64,000 bases of DNA from Prevotella sp. oral taxon 376 (lineage in GTDB: Bacteria; Bacteroidota; Bacteroidia; Bacteroidales; Bacteroidaceae). Below the pieces are notes generated by a model. That model was not told the origin of the DNA. It worked only from the letters and a program-made list of their open reading frames with translations, and searched no databases. The stretch lies in NCBI RefSeq assembly GCF_003043945.1, contig NZ_PYXG01000001.1:2001868-2065867 (forward strand), in the 5' to 3' direction. Shown one piece after another: positions 48,196 to 56,642 of this stretch (position 1 is its first letter; each line of letters starts with the position of its first letter). The position numbers were made by a program, and so were the translations under genes.

Positions 48196-49338
48196 ATGAA
48201 AAAAATAGCAAATACAAGGATTGTCTTTGATAGGCACAATACTGCATCTAAGAAAGTTGCAGTACCCGTTTATGTTGAAGTTACCTTTGTCAAAGTCAGG
48301 AACTTCTATAACACAGGTGTAAAGGTGAAAAAGGATCAGTTTCGCAATGACAGAGTATGTAATTGCGGCCAGCAGGTAGAGTACAACAAGCGCATTGATA
48401 TTGTTCGTAACACGATTATTGACTATATTAATACAAAATTAGAGAACAATGAGGCGTTTACTCTTGCTGGGCTGAAAGAGTATATGAGTAACAATAGTAT
48501 TGTAGGTCGCAAGGACGCCTTTCTGTCGTTTATGTATCAACGCATCTATGAGCGCAAAATAACAGATGGAACAAGGAAAGGGCATTTGTCTGTCTATCAT
48601 GTCCTCAAACGCTGGGGAAGAATAAAGGACTTCTCTGATATTACACAAGGCAACATCCTATTGTGGAATGAGCTTTCGATTACCAACGCCATAAAGACAA
48701 AGTCCATTTACAATTATCACAAAGTATTGAAGCTATACATCCGTGAAGCAAAGTTATTCGGTTATGTAAAAGAAAACCCGTATGATGTTCTTCATTTTAA
48801 GCGTTCAGAGAACTCTGATAGGCGTTTCCTATCAATAGAGGAGCTTGATAGGCTTAAGGCGGTAAAACTTACAGAATTACCCTTAATTAAGGCGAGGGAT
48901 TGCTTTCTCTTTCAGTGCTACACCGGACTTGCTTATGTGGATATGTGTAATTTCGATTTTGAGAGTATGGCAAAGGAGGTGGACGGAGCATATAGGGTGA
49001 AGAATGAACGTGTAAAAACGGGGAATGCGTATAATATCACACTACTTCCTCCTGCGATGGAAATATTGAAGAAGTATGAGTATCATCTACCTATACAAGA
49101 AATGCATGTCTATAATAGGAATTTGCAAGCAATTCAATATCGAGCAGGAATAGAAAAGCATATCAGTTCGCACGTTGGAAGACATACTTTCGGGACTGTG
49201 TGCATTAATCAACACATACCTATAGAGGTCGTAAAGGAGTTTATGGGACACAAAGACATCAAGACTACTGCTATATACGCAAAGATATTGGATAAGACGG
49301 TGAACAAGGAGTTTGATAAGCTCAAAAACGTATTCTAA
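48196..49338 (+). CDS. int: Tyrosine recombinase/integrase 2 (Bacteroidetes type)
   Basis: 380 residues. An Arm-type DNA-binding N-terminus (VEVTFVKVRNFYNTGVKVKK), a SAM-like core-binding domain (about 100-200), and a catalytic domain with SSHVGRHTFGTVC (HxxR), EFMGHKDIKTTAIYAKI (His and Tyr). The first catalytic Arg position reads TGLAYVDM, without Arg, as in IntDOT-type recombinases. Followed by a convergent terminator. Confidence 0.93.
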   Translation: MKKIANTRIVFDRHNTASKKVAVPVYVEVTFVKVRNFYNTGVKVKKDQFRNDRVCNCGQQVEYNKRIDIVRNTIIDYINTKLENNEAFTLAGLKEYMSNNSIVGRKDAFLSFMYQRIYERKITDGTRKGHLSVYHVLKRWGRIKDFSDITQGNILLWNELSITNAIKTKSIYNYHKVLKLYIREAKLFGYVKENPYDVLHFKRSENSDRRFLSIEELDRLKAVKLTELPLIKARDCFLFQCYTGLAYVDMCNFDFESMAKEVDGAYRVKNERVKTGNAYNITLLPPAMEILKKYEYHLPIQEMHVYNRNLQAIQYRAGIEKHISSHVGRHTFGTVCINQHIPIEVVKEFMGHKDIKTTAIYAKILDKTVNKEFDKLKNVF

Positions 49339-49344
49339 AGAACG

Positions 49345-49375
49345 GAAAGGGTGAACGAATATAGCCCACCCTTTC
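49345..49375. terminator. Terminator between integrase 2 and thyX
   Basis: GAAAGGGTG (49345-49353) pairs with CACCCTTTC (49367-49375), nine perfect base pairs. Genes on both sides converge on it. Confidence 0.72.
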
Positions 49376-49380
49376 TCTGT

Positions 49381-49929
49381 TTAATACATATATTTATATC
49401 TTTCTACCCTAAACTCGTTACTCTTATCATAATGACACGAATTTATCTCGGGGCAGAAACCTCGATAACAACAACTTGGGACGCAATACTTTGCAAGTAT
49501 AGGCTCAATATCGGCTAACTTTGATATTACTCCATTCCAAATCTTTCTCGTTTCCTTAGAAGCATTTATACACAGTCTGACCTTAGAAATATTGATGATT
49601 TCCTGCGCATTGAGAGAAAGCATAAGGTTTACCGGCTCGCCTTGCTTCATTTCGTTGCGATCAAGTCCGGACTTGGTTATATCTGGTCGGCTTGTTGATA
49701 CATACGGCTGTGCGTGAACGTGTCTTACTAAGTGCCCCATTACCCAATAAGGAATATCGAATAAACGTACCTCAAAATGCAATTCCCTTAGCGGACTGTG
49801 CTCCGCTCTTATAATCTGTATCTTAAACTTATCACTCGGTTCGTGGTCGAGTGGTGGCAAACGTTGCGTGAATCTTGCAGCATTCACAACGTCGAGCCAA
49901 GAGGACTTTCTTTCTACTTCTATCTTCAT
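49381..49929 (-). CDS. thyX: Flavin-dependent thymidylate synthase
   Basis: 182 residues. LVRHVHAQPYVSTSRPD carries the ThyX motif RHR-x7-S in the variant RHVHAQPYVSTSR. Other matches are HSPLRELHFEV near residue 45 and NAQEIINISKVRLC in place of the conserved end. It methylates dUMP to dTMP with FAD and folate. The C-terminus has Cys pairs (CVPSCCYRGFCPEINSC) not typical of cellular ThyX. First in a block of small genes. Confidence 0.85.
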   Translation of the reverse strand: MKIEVERKSSWLDVVNAARFTQRLPPLDHEPSDKFKIQIIRAEHSPLRELHFEVRLFDIPYWVMGHLVRHVHAQPYVSTSRPDITKSGLDRNEMKQGEPVNLMLSLNAQEIINISKVRLCINASKETRKIWNGVISKLADIEPILAKYCVPSCCYRGFCPEINSCHYDKSNEFRVERYKYMY

Positions 49930-49944
49930 ATTCGCAAATAAATC

Positions 49945-50799
49945 TTAATCAAAAAACACAGTTTGCTCATTGACTTGTTCATCATCAGTAATCTTAATTG
50001 GTACTGGCTTGTCAAGCCTTACCATGACTTTTATTCGTGAGAATTGAGAGGCATCTATTGGCATGAAAGCACAATTGGTGTCTTCTGATACAAGATATTT
50101 GCCGTCCCACGACCAGTGTGCTCCATGACAATCTACAAATGTTCCCTTGTTTGGCGTAAGTGTTCTTAAATCAGCCTTTCTGCCAACGTTAGAAACATTA
50201 CTATACAATTCGTTGTACTCAGGGCGCATTGCTATGACTTCCCTGAATAAATGTAGATTATAATCCTTCAGCTGATTCATAAAAGCCGGCAGGTGTTTTT
50301 TAAGATAATCCTCTATAACAGCATTGTCAAACCATGTCCTTGGTCTGAATTGCAGTATATGCTTGTCTATAAACTCTTTTGTGAACTTACTCTTTTCAAC
50401 CATGACTATCGTTCCACCAAAGCCAAAATCTTCTCGTAAGGCAAAATCAGCATCTTTATTATTGTGAAGAAACGGTATTGGTAAATACACCAAGTCCACA
50501 ATATTACATACTTTTGAGACACAGCCCAACGAAACGTTAAGGGTTTCCTTATGCTCCGCTTTGAAATCTCTGATAAAAGTACCATAAGATTTAGCCCTCA
50601 TCGTTGGTCCTGTGCATGAATTTATTTTACCATACTTGCACCTTCGGACATAGTTTCTTAACAGACACATCCCTTGTGCATATAAATTGCATCTTTCTGG
50701 ACACTCACACAAATACATAAAGCCCCTTGCTCTATCTGTTAATTTTTCTCTACTAAACAAAGAAGAGCCATCGCTAATATACGAATATATTTCTTTCAT
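49945..50799 (-). CDS. Cys-rich hypothetical protein
   Basis: 284 residues. N-terminal Cys cluster (CECPERCNLYAQGMC, RRCKYGKINSC) that may hold zinc or an Fe-S centre. The rest mixes beta and helix, with VDCHGAHWSWDGKYLVSEDT. No enzyme motif recognised. Next to thyX. Confidence 0.6.
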   Translation of the reverse strand: MKEIYSYISDGSSLFSREKLTDRARGFMYLCECPERCNLYAQGMCLLRNYVRRCKYGKINSCTGPTMRAKSYGTFIRDFKAEHKETLNVSLGCVSKVCNIVDLVYLPIPFLHNNKDADFALREDFGFGGTIVMVEKSKFTKEFIDKHILQFRPRTWFDNAVIEDYLKKHLPAFMNQLKDYNLHLFREVIAMRPEYNELYSNVSNVGRKADLRTLTPNKGTFVDCHGAHWSWDGKYLVSEDTNCAFMPIDASQFSRIKVMVRLDKPVPIKITDDEQVNEQTVFFD

Positions 50800-50830
50800 T
50801 ATATCTCTGTTTTTGTAATCGGTTTCCTTT

Positions 50831-51133
50831 TTATCTTATGGAATCATCAAAAGTTTTCCATACGTATTTACAGATAAATTCTTTAGCTTCGCGGTAAGAC
50901 TTGTAACAAACATTGTCAAATGTTGCAAGACCATTAGAAATAGACATATTACTCCATGATATAAAAAATCTGCGTTGTGGATAAAATAACTTATCTCCAT
51001 TCGCTAAATTTTCTTTCTTCACTATTCGGTAATGGGGTATATTACAATATATTACCAATACAATTATAGATAACAAGATTGCTACTGTAATTACCAACAC
51101 CAATATTTCAAATAGATTATTAAATACTATCAT
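50831..51133 (-). CDS. Membrane-anchored small protein
   Basis: 100 residues. The N-terminal helix LVITVAILLSIIVLVIYC is a transmembrane or signal anchor; the rest is basic and soluble (RRFFISWSNMSISNGLATFD). Function unknown. Confidence 0.6.
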   Translation of the reverse strand: MIVFNNLFEILVLVITVAILLSIIVLVIYCNIPHYRIVKKENLANGDKLFYPQRRFFISWSNMSISNGLATFDNVCYKSYREAKEFICKYVWKTFDDSIR

Positions 51134-51143
51134 ATCGTTTTTA

Positions 51144-51425
51144 TTAATGTTTACACATCAGATTAATCGTCTTGTTGGTTTCCTCTTTTAGAAGAGAATC
51201 AAACCTTCTACAAATATCACTAAGTCTTGTAACATCGGCTTCGTTATTCAAATCAAGATTTAGCTCTTCTATGATGATGTTTTCAATACCTAATTTTATA
51301 TTGCTATTATTCATTTCTAACCACATGGCACACACCTCTCGTCTTGGATAGGCAATTCTATCCCAGAACCATTGCTTAAAATCAGACCATGTGTATATAG
51401 GTATGTTTATTCTTATGCGTTTCAT
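51144..51425 (-). CDS. Small hypothetical protein
   Basis: 93 residues with a Trp-rich N-terminus (YTWSDFKQWFWDRIAYPRRE) and an acidic helical C-terminus. No family recognised. Two bases upstream of the 44-residue zinc-ribbon gene. Confidence 0.5.
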   Translation of the reverse strand: MKRIRINIPIYTWSDFKQWFWDRIAYPRREVCAMWLEMNNSNIKLGIENIIIEELNLDLNNEADVTRLSDICRRFDSLLKEETNKTINLMCKH

Positions 51426-51427
51426 TG

Positions 51428-51562
51428 TTATAACATCTTAAATTTTCCACATTTCTTGCACCTAAAGCCAATAGTACCATGTTCATTGTTAATGTACCCC
51501 GTTAAATCAGGAGTTGTTTGTACATAATCGTGCTTGCAAAACAAACGCTTTAGTATTTTCAT
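51428..51562 (-). CDS. Tiny zinc-ribbon protein
   Basis: 44 residues from the ATG at 51562 (MKILKRLFCKHDYVQTTPDL). CKH near the start and CKKCGKF near the end match the paralogue at 34444. The frame is intact and well placed between neighbours. Probably a small metal-binding adaptor. Confidence 0.6.
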   Translation of the reverse strand: MKILKRLFCKHDYVQTTPDLTGYINNEHGTIGFRCKKCGKFKML

Positions 51563-51564
51563 TG

Positions 51565-52745
51565 TCAGTTCGCTTTATAGTTATATATAGGCTTGATAAT
51601 CTCTACAATATCCGCTGTAGGCTCTATCGCTTTCATAATTTCATCGATAGGCTTGTAAACCTGTGGAGCTTCGTCTATGGTAGCTTCATTTACAGAAGTA
51701 GTATAAATGCCATCCATAGACTTCTCGTAATCATTCATTGATACAGTTTCCTTTGCCTTACTTCGGCTCATTAAACGTCCAGCTCCATGTGGAGCAGAAT
51801 GATTCCAATCCTCATTACCCTTTCCAATACATATCAGAGAGCCATCACGCATATTGATAGGAACAATGAACTTCTCTCCTTTCTGTGCACTTACAGCACC
51901 CTTGCGAAGTATCATATTCTTTGTGTCAATGTAATTGTGAATGGTCTCAAACGTGCTGACAGCGTGCAAGTCCATTTGCCCCAATATCAGTTCAGCAATA
52001 GTCTTTCTGTTCAGAGAGGCAAACCGCTGGACAATCTCCATATCGTTGATGTAGTCCTCGAAGTCCTTGCCCTCTAAATATGCAAGTTCTTTTATAAACT
52101 TTGGTTGACTTAACTTTTGCAATTCGGAGTTGATATCCTTTTCACGACCTTGTGCCTTTAGGACTGCTATCAACTCTTTCTTTTATCAGCCAAGCTGTTC
52201 AATTTCTCATAAGCAAGATTCTGATAATAGTTACATACACCTACGCCAAGGTTACGACTACCTGAATGGATGACAAGATACAATCTCCCATCTTCGCTCC
52301 TGTCCACTTCTATAAAATGATTACCACCGCCGAGAGAGCCAATGGAAAGAATAGCACGCTCCAAATTAACGTGTTCGGCGCATCTTAAATTCTTGAAGCT
52401 AAAAGAATGTATAGGAATAAGATGGATATTGAAACCCGATGGCACGTGTTTATGTATCACCATATCCAACTCTTTTAAGTCAACATCTTGCTCTTGTAGT
52501 TCTACAACTAACATGCCACATCCAATATCTACCCCCGTGAGATTTGGGGTAATCTTATCAGTGATAGTCATAGTCGTGCCAATCGTACACCCCTTTCCTG
52601 CGTGCGAATCGGGCATAATACGAATTTTGGCATTATGATACGGTTCAAAATCAGCTAATGCCTTAACCTGCTCGTAAGCCTCATTTTCAAATGTTTCGGC
52701 AAATACTTTTACTTCATTACCGATGCTGTTCTTTATTATCTTCAT
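51565..52745 (-). pseudogene. rtcB: RtcB RNA ligase, split by a one-base frameshift
   Basis: Two frames make one RtcB. The N-part (52745-52170) has DSHAGKGCTIGT, GVDIGCGMLVV and HSGSRNLGVGVCN; the C-part (to 51565) has the nucleophile His in SAPHGAGRLMSRSKA. At 52181-52184 a run of four A residues (minus strand) interrupts the frame. One more A would give LADKKKELIAVLKAQG and a full ligase of about 394 residues. RtcB rejoins RNA with 2',3'-cyclic phosphate ends and repairs cut tRNA. Whether the frameshift is a sequence error is open. Confidence 0.85.
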
Positions 52746-52868
52746 TATTCTCGCTTAATAATTTCCATGCTTCATACGAAATCGTTTCTGGGTAACGAGT
52801 AGCAAGGATTTCTCTCAAGGAAGCCTCTGCAAGAAGAGATATTATCTTTTACGTTTTGCTTTATTCAT
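52717..52868 (-). pseudogene. Small gene with a one-base frameshift
   Basis: ATG at 52868 overlaps the upstream stop (ATGA). The frame MNKAKRKR stops at once, but the frame one base back gives IISLLAEASLREILATRYPE then TISYEAWKLLSENNEDN to 52717. A lost A in CGTAAAAGATAA explains it, the same AAAAG context as in rtcB. Product unknown. Confidence 0.45.
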
Positions 52869-53221
52869 ATCCCCAACGCTTTCTTTAGTCGTTCCTTGTA
52901 ATCTTTATTAGCGGCTTGCTGCGCTTCATAGAGCGTTGCAAAGAACTTGTCGCCAATAGAAAATATACCCAATATTTTTACGTCCCAAACATCATTGTAA
53001 AAATCTATCCCATAATCAAAAAATGGTGTGCGAGACTTGTACTTTTTCTCGCTGTCCTTTTCCCATTCCAAATTGGGTAAATTCTCAACCACGGTCTGTT
53101 TACCTGCACCATAAGCATAGTTAATCGCTCGCTTTACATTAGCAACCGACACCGTGTTTCCGAAGTTTGCCTTACGGTCTACATAGTGCAGAATTCTATC
53201 TAATATCTTTTTGTATTCCAT
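52865..53221 (-). CDS. Conserved phage protein (paralogue of 62380)
   Basis: 118 residues. AINYAYGAGKQTVVENLPNL, a FATLYEAQQAANKDYKERLK end and an intervening beta region match the gene at 62380 (AFNAGRESVVENMPKLKW, TLDEAKRFANEDYKKRIK). The family is common in Bacteroidales phages; function unknown. Confidence 0.68.
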   Translation of the reverse strand: MEYKKILDRILHYVDRKANFGNTVSVANVKRAINYAYGAGKQTVVENLPNLEWEKDSEKKYKSRTPFFDYGIDFYNDVWDVKILGIFSIGDKFFATLYEAQQAANKDYKERLKKALGI

Positions 53222-53223
53222 AT

Positions 53224-53484
53224 CTACTCCTTTCCTCGGTCTTCAATGTGAAATGTTGTCCATAGTAGCGTCATACTTTCCACACGACATTGACCGTCTT
53301 TAATTGTTTTGTCTTTGAAATATTCTTTTAGCTTCGCCATTACCTCATACTGTTCGCAATCTCTTTTGTCAATAAAGAAATCTCCCTTATCGGCAAAGCT
53401 CTTGCCATCTTCACGGTTCTCCCACGAACGAGTATTAAAGATTTTCTTCAAGCCGGCTATTGCCTGCTGTTTTGTTATTTCCAT
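53224..53484 (-). CDS. Small hypothetical protein
   Basis: 86 residues, basic, N-terminal helix (KQQAIAGLKKIFNTRSWENR) and a beta end (CRVESMTLLWTTFHIEDRGK). Between two packed genes. No family recognised. Confidence 0.55.
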   Translation of the reverse strand: MEITKQQAIAGLKKIFNTRSWENREDGKSFADKGDFFIDKRDCEQYEVMAKLKEYFKDKTIKDGQCRVESMTLLWTTFHIEDRGKE

Positions 53485-53485
53485 A

Positions 53486-53722
53486 CTATCCTTCTATTTT
53501 CAAGGTGTTGGTAAGAAAGTCGCTGATGTAATCATTGGATCTCTTCACGGAAGCAAGACAACTATCCCAGTTATTGCAAACTACATCGTCCACTCGCTTT
53601 ACCATTTCATTTATCAACTCACAATACGCTTTCAGATTCTCAAAGCGTTCTTCGTCAATGGAAGTATCGCCTATAGGCTCTATGTTACCAATCAACTTGT
53701 TTACAATGTCTATTAGTTCCAT
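53486..53722 (-). CDS. Small helical hypothetical protein
   Basis: 78 residues, all helix (LIGNIEPIGDTSIDEERFEN, LKAYCELINEMVKRVDDVVC). Unknown. Confidence 0.55.
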   Translation of the reverse strand: MELIDIVNKLIGNIEPIGDTSIDEERFENLKAYCELINEMVKRVDDVVCNNWDSCLASVKRSNDYISDFLTNTLKIEG

Positions 53723-53740
53723 AATCTTGTAACTTTCTTA

Positions 53741-54190
53741 TTATTTGAATATGCTGTTTATTAGCAATACTGCCGCAACTCCCCATCCGCTGAACGCTAT
53801 TGTATATGCTATACATCTTGTGATAGTAAATCTTCTCAAAGCGTCTGCATAACGGTTCTTGAACTCAATCGCATCGCCAAACTTCCTCTCAAAGGTTTCC
53901 GTACAAGCATCGGACAATATCCTTTCTATCTTCCTGCGTCCTTTCTCTGTAATAATTGGGCCAAATTCGTCGTTCTTATATAAGCCATTCTCGTGTGAGA
54001 ATACATTGGTATAGAAAACTGTATCTCCGTTGTATTTATCTTGGAATCCGACTCTAATATCAATTCGGAACACACCATGTTCTTGGTAATACTTCTTCGC
54101 CAAGTCGCGGATTTTTCCATCGTTCAACTCGGCTTTTTCTTGAAGTTCGTTATACTCATACTCGCTTAATTGTACAATTCTGTTTTCCAT
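53741..54190 (-). CDS. Tail-anchored membrane protein
   Basis: 149 residues. Charged N-terminal domain (EYEYNELQEKAELNDGKIRD) and a C-terminal helix (CIAYTIAFSGWGVAAVLLIN) that should anchor it in the membrane. Function unknown; an envelope-modifying protein is possible. Confidence 0.58.
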   Translation of the reverse strand: MENRIVQLSEYEYNELQEKAELNDGKIRDLAKKYYQEHGVFRIDIRVGFQDKYNGDTVFYTNVFSHENGLYKNDEFGPIITEKGRRKIERILSDACTETFERKFGDAIEFKNRYADALRRFTITRCIAYTIAFSGWGVAAVLLINSIFK

Positions 54191-54191
54191 A

Positions 54192-54452
54192 CTAAATTTC
54201 TTTTAGGTTAAACAAATCTGCCTGTGTCATACCCTCAAACCAATCAGGGTTAAAAGGGTTGCAGCAGTAAAGTCTTTTGTACTGATCCTCGGATATTTTC
54301 CACAGGCTTTCATTATACTGGAAAGCCCATCCCGTTCCGAACTTCTCTACCATCTTATCACGCGCTTCTTCGTAGCTTTCGGCTTCCTCTATGTGGTAGC
54401 AGTTGTGATACTTGGTATCACTCATCATAAATGTAAAATAAAATCGTTCCAT
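54192..54452 (-). CDS. Small conserved phage protein
   Basis: 86 residues from the ATG at 54452 (MERFYFTFMMSDTKYHNCYH). This start is chosen because the longer form would overlap the 56-residue gene almost completely. Contains YEEARDKMVEKFGTGWAFQY. A recurrent small Bacteroidales phage protein. Confidence 0.62.
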   Translation of the reverse strand: MERFYFTFMMSDTKYHNCYHIEEAESYEEARDKMVEKFGTGWAFQYNESLWKISEDQYKRLYCCNPFNPDWFEGMTQADLFNLKEI

Positions 54453-54595
54453 ATTTCTTTTCTTGTTAGGTTGTATTTCTTCTGTTTCAAACGGATAAGT
54501 TGCACGTATTCCTGCCACGCTTCCTTTCCATATAATTGAATAATAATTTTTCTATAGTCCTTTTCTTTCAGGGATGGTAGAATTGATTTGCTCAT
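54425..54595 (-). CDS. Small basic hypothetical protein
   Basis: 56 residues from the ATG at 54595 (MSKSILPSLKEKDYRKIIIQ, then EAWQEYVQLIRLKQKK). Codon use is normal for the region. Its 3' end overlaps the next start and its 5' end overlaps the previous stop region. Confidence 0.5.
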   Translation of the reverse strand: MSKSILPSLKEKDYRKIIIQLYGKEAWQEYVQLIRLKQKKYNLTRKEIWNDFILHL

Positions 54596-54818
54596 TTTTA
54601 TATCTTTTTACGGTTCCTTGAAATAATGCCCAAGTATTTTCTTCTATCACTTTGAGCTTAACCTGCTCTTGTCTTACAATGTAGGCAAAGGCTTTTCTTT
54701 GCCACTTAGTATTGCGCCTAACCTTGAACAGTACCTTTGTAAGCGCATATTCTTTGTTATAAACGAGAGTTGCTCCTTTGCAAGCCTTCTTAATCTTGCG
54801 TGGAATTAATTTGCTCAT
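54552..54818 (-). CDS. Small basic hypothetical protein
   Basis: 88 residues, Lys/Arg-rich (MSKLIPRKIKKACKGATLVY, RRNTKWQRKAFAYIVRQEQV). Overlaps the upstream stop by four bases. Possibly nucleic-acid binding. Confidence 0.55.
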   Translation of the reverse strand: MSKLIPRKIKKACKGATLVYNKEYALTKVLFKVRRNTKWQRKAFAYIVRQEQVKLKVIEENTWALFQGTVKRYKNEQINSTIPERKGL

Positions 54819-55021
54819 AACTTATCTTCTTTATAAAGTTCGCAAGCTGGATTAGTAACTTTTATTTTCAACAGTCCGTTGAAAGTTCGGTTGCTCTTCC
54901 GCTTAGCACAATATTGTATCACTTTACTCTCGCATTCCCATCTTTCCCGATATGCGCACGTTCGACAGAATTTTGTCGGTTTCAGGGTGGCTTGTGGCGA
55001 GATATCAAATAATCCATTCAT
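54815..55021 (-). CDS. Small Cys-containing protein
   Basis: 68 residues. CRTCAYRERWECESKVIQYC has Cys at spacing compatible with a zinc site, then a basic region (KRKSNRTFNGLLKIKVTNPA). Conserved small phage protein of unknown role; overlaps both neighbours. Confidence 0.6.
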   Translation of the reverse strand: MNGLFDISPQATLKPTKFCRTCAYRERWECESKVIQYCAKRKSNRTFNGLLKIKVTNPACELYKEDKL

Positions 55022-55245
55022 AACTGAATTTCAATTTTGTTGTTTTCTAAAATCTTTCTGTAATACTCATTCTCTTCTTCGAGTTTGGTAATGATACATT
55101 TCAAGCGTTTAGCCTCTGCATTGTAGCGTTCACGCTCAAAACTCTCATAGGTCGTGTTATGACAGGTGCAGCGTTCAATATCGTTACTTACAGCTACTGC
55201 CATACACCGGGAACAAGCACCTTCCAACGCCCTTAATATTCTCAT
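55018..55245 (-). CDS. Small hypothetical protein
   Basis: 75 residues. The N-terminus has several Cys (ALEGACSRCMAVAVSNDIER then CTCHN); the C-terminus is coiled coil (AKRLKCIITKLEEENEYYRK). Unknown. Confidence 0.55.
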   Translation of the reverse strand: MRILRALEGACSRCMAVAVSNDIERCTCHNTTYESFERERYNAEAKRLKCIITKLEEENEYYRKILENNKIEIQL

Positions 55246-55259
55246 AATGGCATTTCATA

Positions 55260-55430
55260 TCATAATATCACCACCTCTCGATTTGGGTATTCTCCCTCGA
55301 CTTCTATATTTTCAGCTTCTCGCCAGCCGCAGTATTCACCGCCGTAGTCTCCATTTTGGATAGACACTTCAATATCTCCATACTTTTCATATGCCTCTTG
55401 AAGCCTTTTCTGTAACTCTGATATTGTCAT
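55260..55430 (-). CDS. Small hypothetical protein
   Basis: 56 residues from the ATG at 55430 (MTISELQKRLQEAYEKYGDI). Beta-rich middle (VSIQNGDYGGEYCGWREAEN). The start overlaps the next upstream stop; intact frame. The N-terminal helix recurs in other small phage proteins. Confidence 0.58.
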   Translation of the reverse strand: MTISELQKRLQEAYEKYGDIEVSIQNGDYGGEYCGWREAENIEVEGEYPNREVVIL

Positions 55431-55690
55431 AATTCTTCTTTTTCAAATTCTGTTTTTAATAATCGGCATGTAAAAAGTCGACCATTGCGACTTCCATCAT
55501 GGAAAAATGATTTATAATCATTGTAAAGTTTGGAAGACGGATTGAACGAAATAAATATATAGTTATCCGTTCCATTCAAAACATCCATCCCGTTCAAATA
55601 GACCTTTCCTGTCTTTGACAAGTTGTTTCCATTCACAAGAGGCTGATAGTACAGTCCCGTTGCCTTGTGTCTAATTCTGTAGGGTTTCAT
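55427..55690 (-). CDS. Small conserved phage protein
   Basis: 87 residues (MKPYRIRHKATGLYYQPLVN, GNNLSKTGKVYLNGMDVL). Beta-rich; recurring in Bacteroidales phages. Unknown function. Confidence 0.62.
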   Translation of the reverse strand: MKPYRIRHKATGLYYQPLVNGNNLSKTGKVYLNGMDVLNGTDNYIFISFNPSSKLYNDYKSFFHDGSRNGRLFTCRLLKTEFEKEEL

Positions 55691-55709
55691 ATTGAATATT
55701 GTTTATAAA

Positions 55710-56024
55710 TTAATTATCAAACCAAAAAACAAACCTTACCTCTTCCTTTCTAAAAGCTCTCATATAAGCTAAGAGTGCGTCGTAGTCTTCGTTAATATAC
55801 GACCCAAGAGGTTTTCGTGCTTCTTTTATAGCTGTTTCTAATTCGTCTTGAGTAACCCAGCTGTGAGAGTGTGCATCGTATCGCCATAGTTCATAGTCTT
55901 CCTTTGTCTTATAAGATATATCATCAGGCAACCCCTTTGGTTCAAAAGCCTTAATACTTCCATTATTGCGGACGTTTGCCAACGCCGCAAACATTTCATA
56001 TGCTCGCGATCCATCAAAATCCAT
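55710..56024 (-). CDS. Conserved phage protein, N-terminally truncated
   Basis: 104 residues from the ATG at 56024. Homologous sequence continues upstream in frame (NYGCDIHGHVETRSRNCSWN...) up to a TAG near 56098 without a start. The part before MDFDGSRAYEMFAALANVRN is therefore probably lost. A remnant or a gene started from a non-standard codon. Function unknown. Confidence 0.6.
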   Translation of the reverse strand: MDFDGSRAYEMFAALANVRNNGSIKAFEPKGLPDDISYKTKEDYELWRYDAHSHSWVTQDELETAIKEARKPLGSYINEDYDALLAYMRAFRKEEVRFVFWFDN

Positions 56025-56091
56025 GGAATGATTCCAAGAACAATTCCTGCTTCTTGTTTCTACGTGTCCGTGTATATCACAACCATAATTA

Positions 56092-56460
56092 TTAAATTTT
56101 ATGTTCTACCATTTGTTTACTTACCCACTCAACGGCATTTTCGTGCATGTCATTGGCTTTTATGTCATCAATCTCATTGAGTTCCCATTCACAGCCAAGA
56201 CATATTTCTCTCTCGACATCTATATCGTGGAACACCATATCGTTTGGGTCAGAATAGAAGGCCATCGTTTCGTAATAGCGTTCATTTCCGACGGTGTTAA
56301 GGGTGAGTCTTCCCCAATATTCGACCATTAGTCTTCCAACTGTGCTAACAACCACTTTTTGGTTTTCGTATTCCAATAAGGTGTTTCTTCTGAAAAGACA
56401 CCTGTCAGAACAAATGAAATATCCTGCCCAGCCTCTTTCTGTTCTTTTTAATTGTTTCAT
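56092..56460 (-). CDS. Hypothetical phage protein
   Basis: 122 residues, mixed (GWAGYFICSDRCLFRRNTLL, VVVSTVGRLMVEYWGRLTLN), with acidic C-terminus. No motif recognised. Confidence 0.55.
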   Translation of the reverse strand: MKQLKRTERGWAGYFICSDRCLFRRNTLLEYENQKVVVSTVGRLMVEYWGRLTLNTVGNERYYETMAFYSDPNDMVFHDIDVEREICLGCEWELNEIDDIKANDMHENAVEWVSKQMVEHKI

Positions 56461-56462
56461 AG

Positions 56463-56636
56463 TTATATCGTTTTTTGCACACTCTTTTTCTTGCGAAAAT
56501 CGTTACTTTTGACGAGTTTTACTTTCAGTTTCTTGCTCGTGCGCTTACGCTTGCGTGGGTATGCAACATGTACGCCTGCAGTAGGTAGGCTTGAATTATG
56601 TAGTATCGTCTCAAAATCTAAATTACTCTTTCTCAT
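56463..56636 (-). CDS. Small basic protein
   Basis: 57 residues from the ATG at 56636: PRKRKRTSKKLKVKLVKSND is strongly basic, likely nucleic-acid binding. Intact frame in a gap otherwise without genes, followed three bases later by the next start. Confidence 0.5.
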   Translation of the reverse strand: MRKSNLDFETILHNSSLPTAGVHVAYPRKRKRTSKKLKVKLVKSNDFRKKKSVQKTI

Positions 56637-56642
56637 AATAAA

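Noticed and set aside
52160..52190. Programmed -1 frameshift in rtcB
   Set aside because: The site GAT-AAA-AGA has no slippery heptamer and re-pairing would be poor. A one-base loss is simpler.
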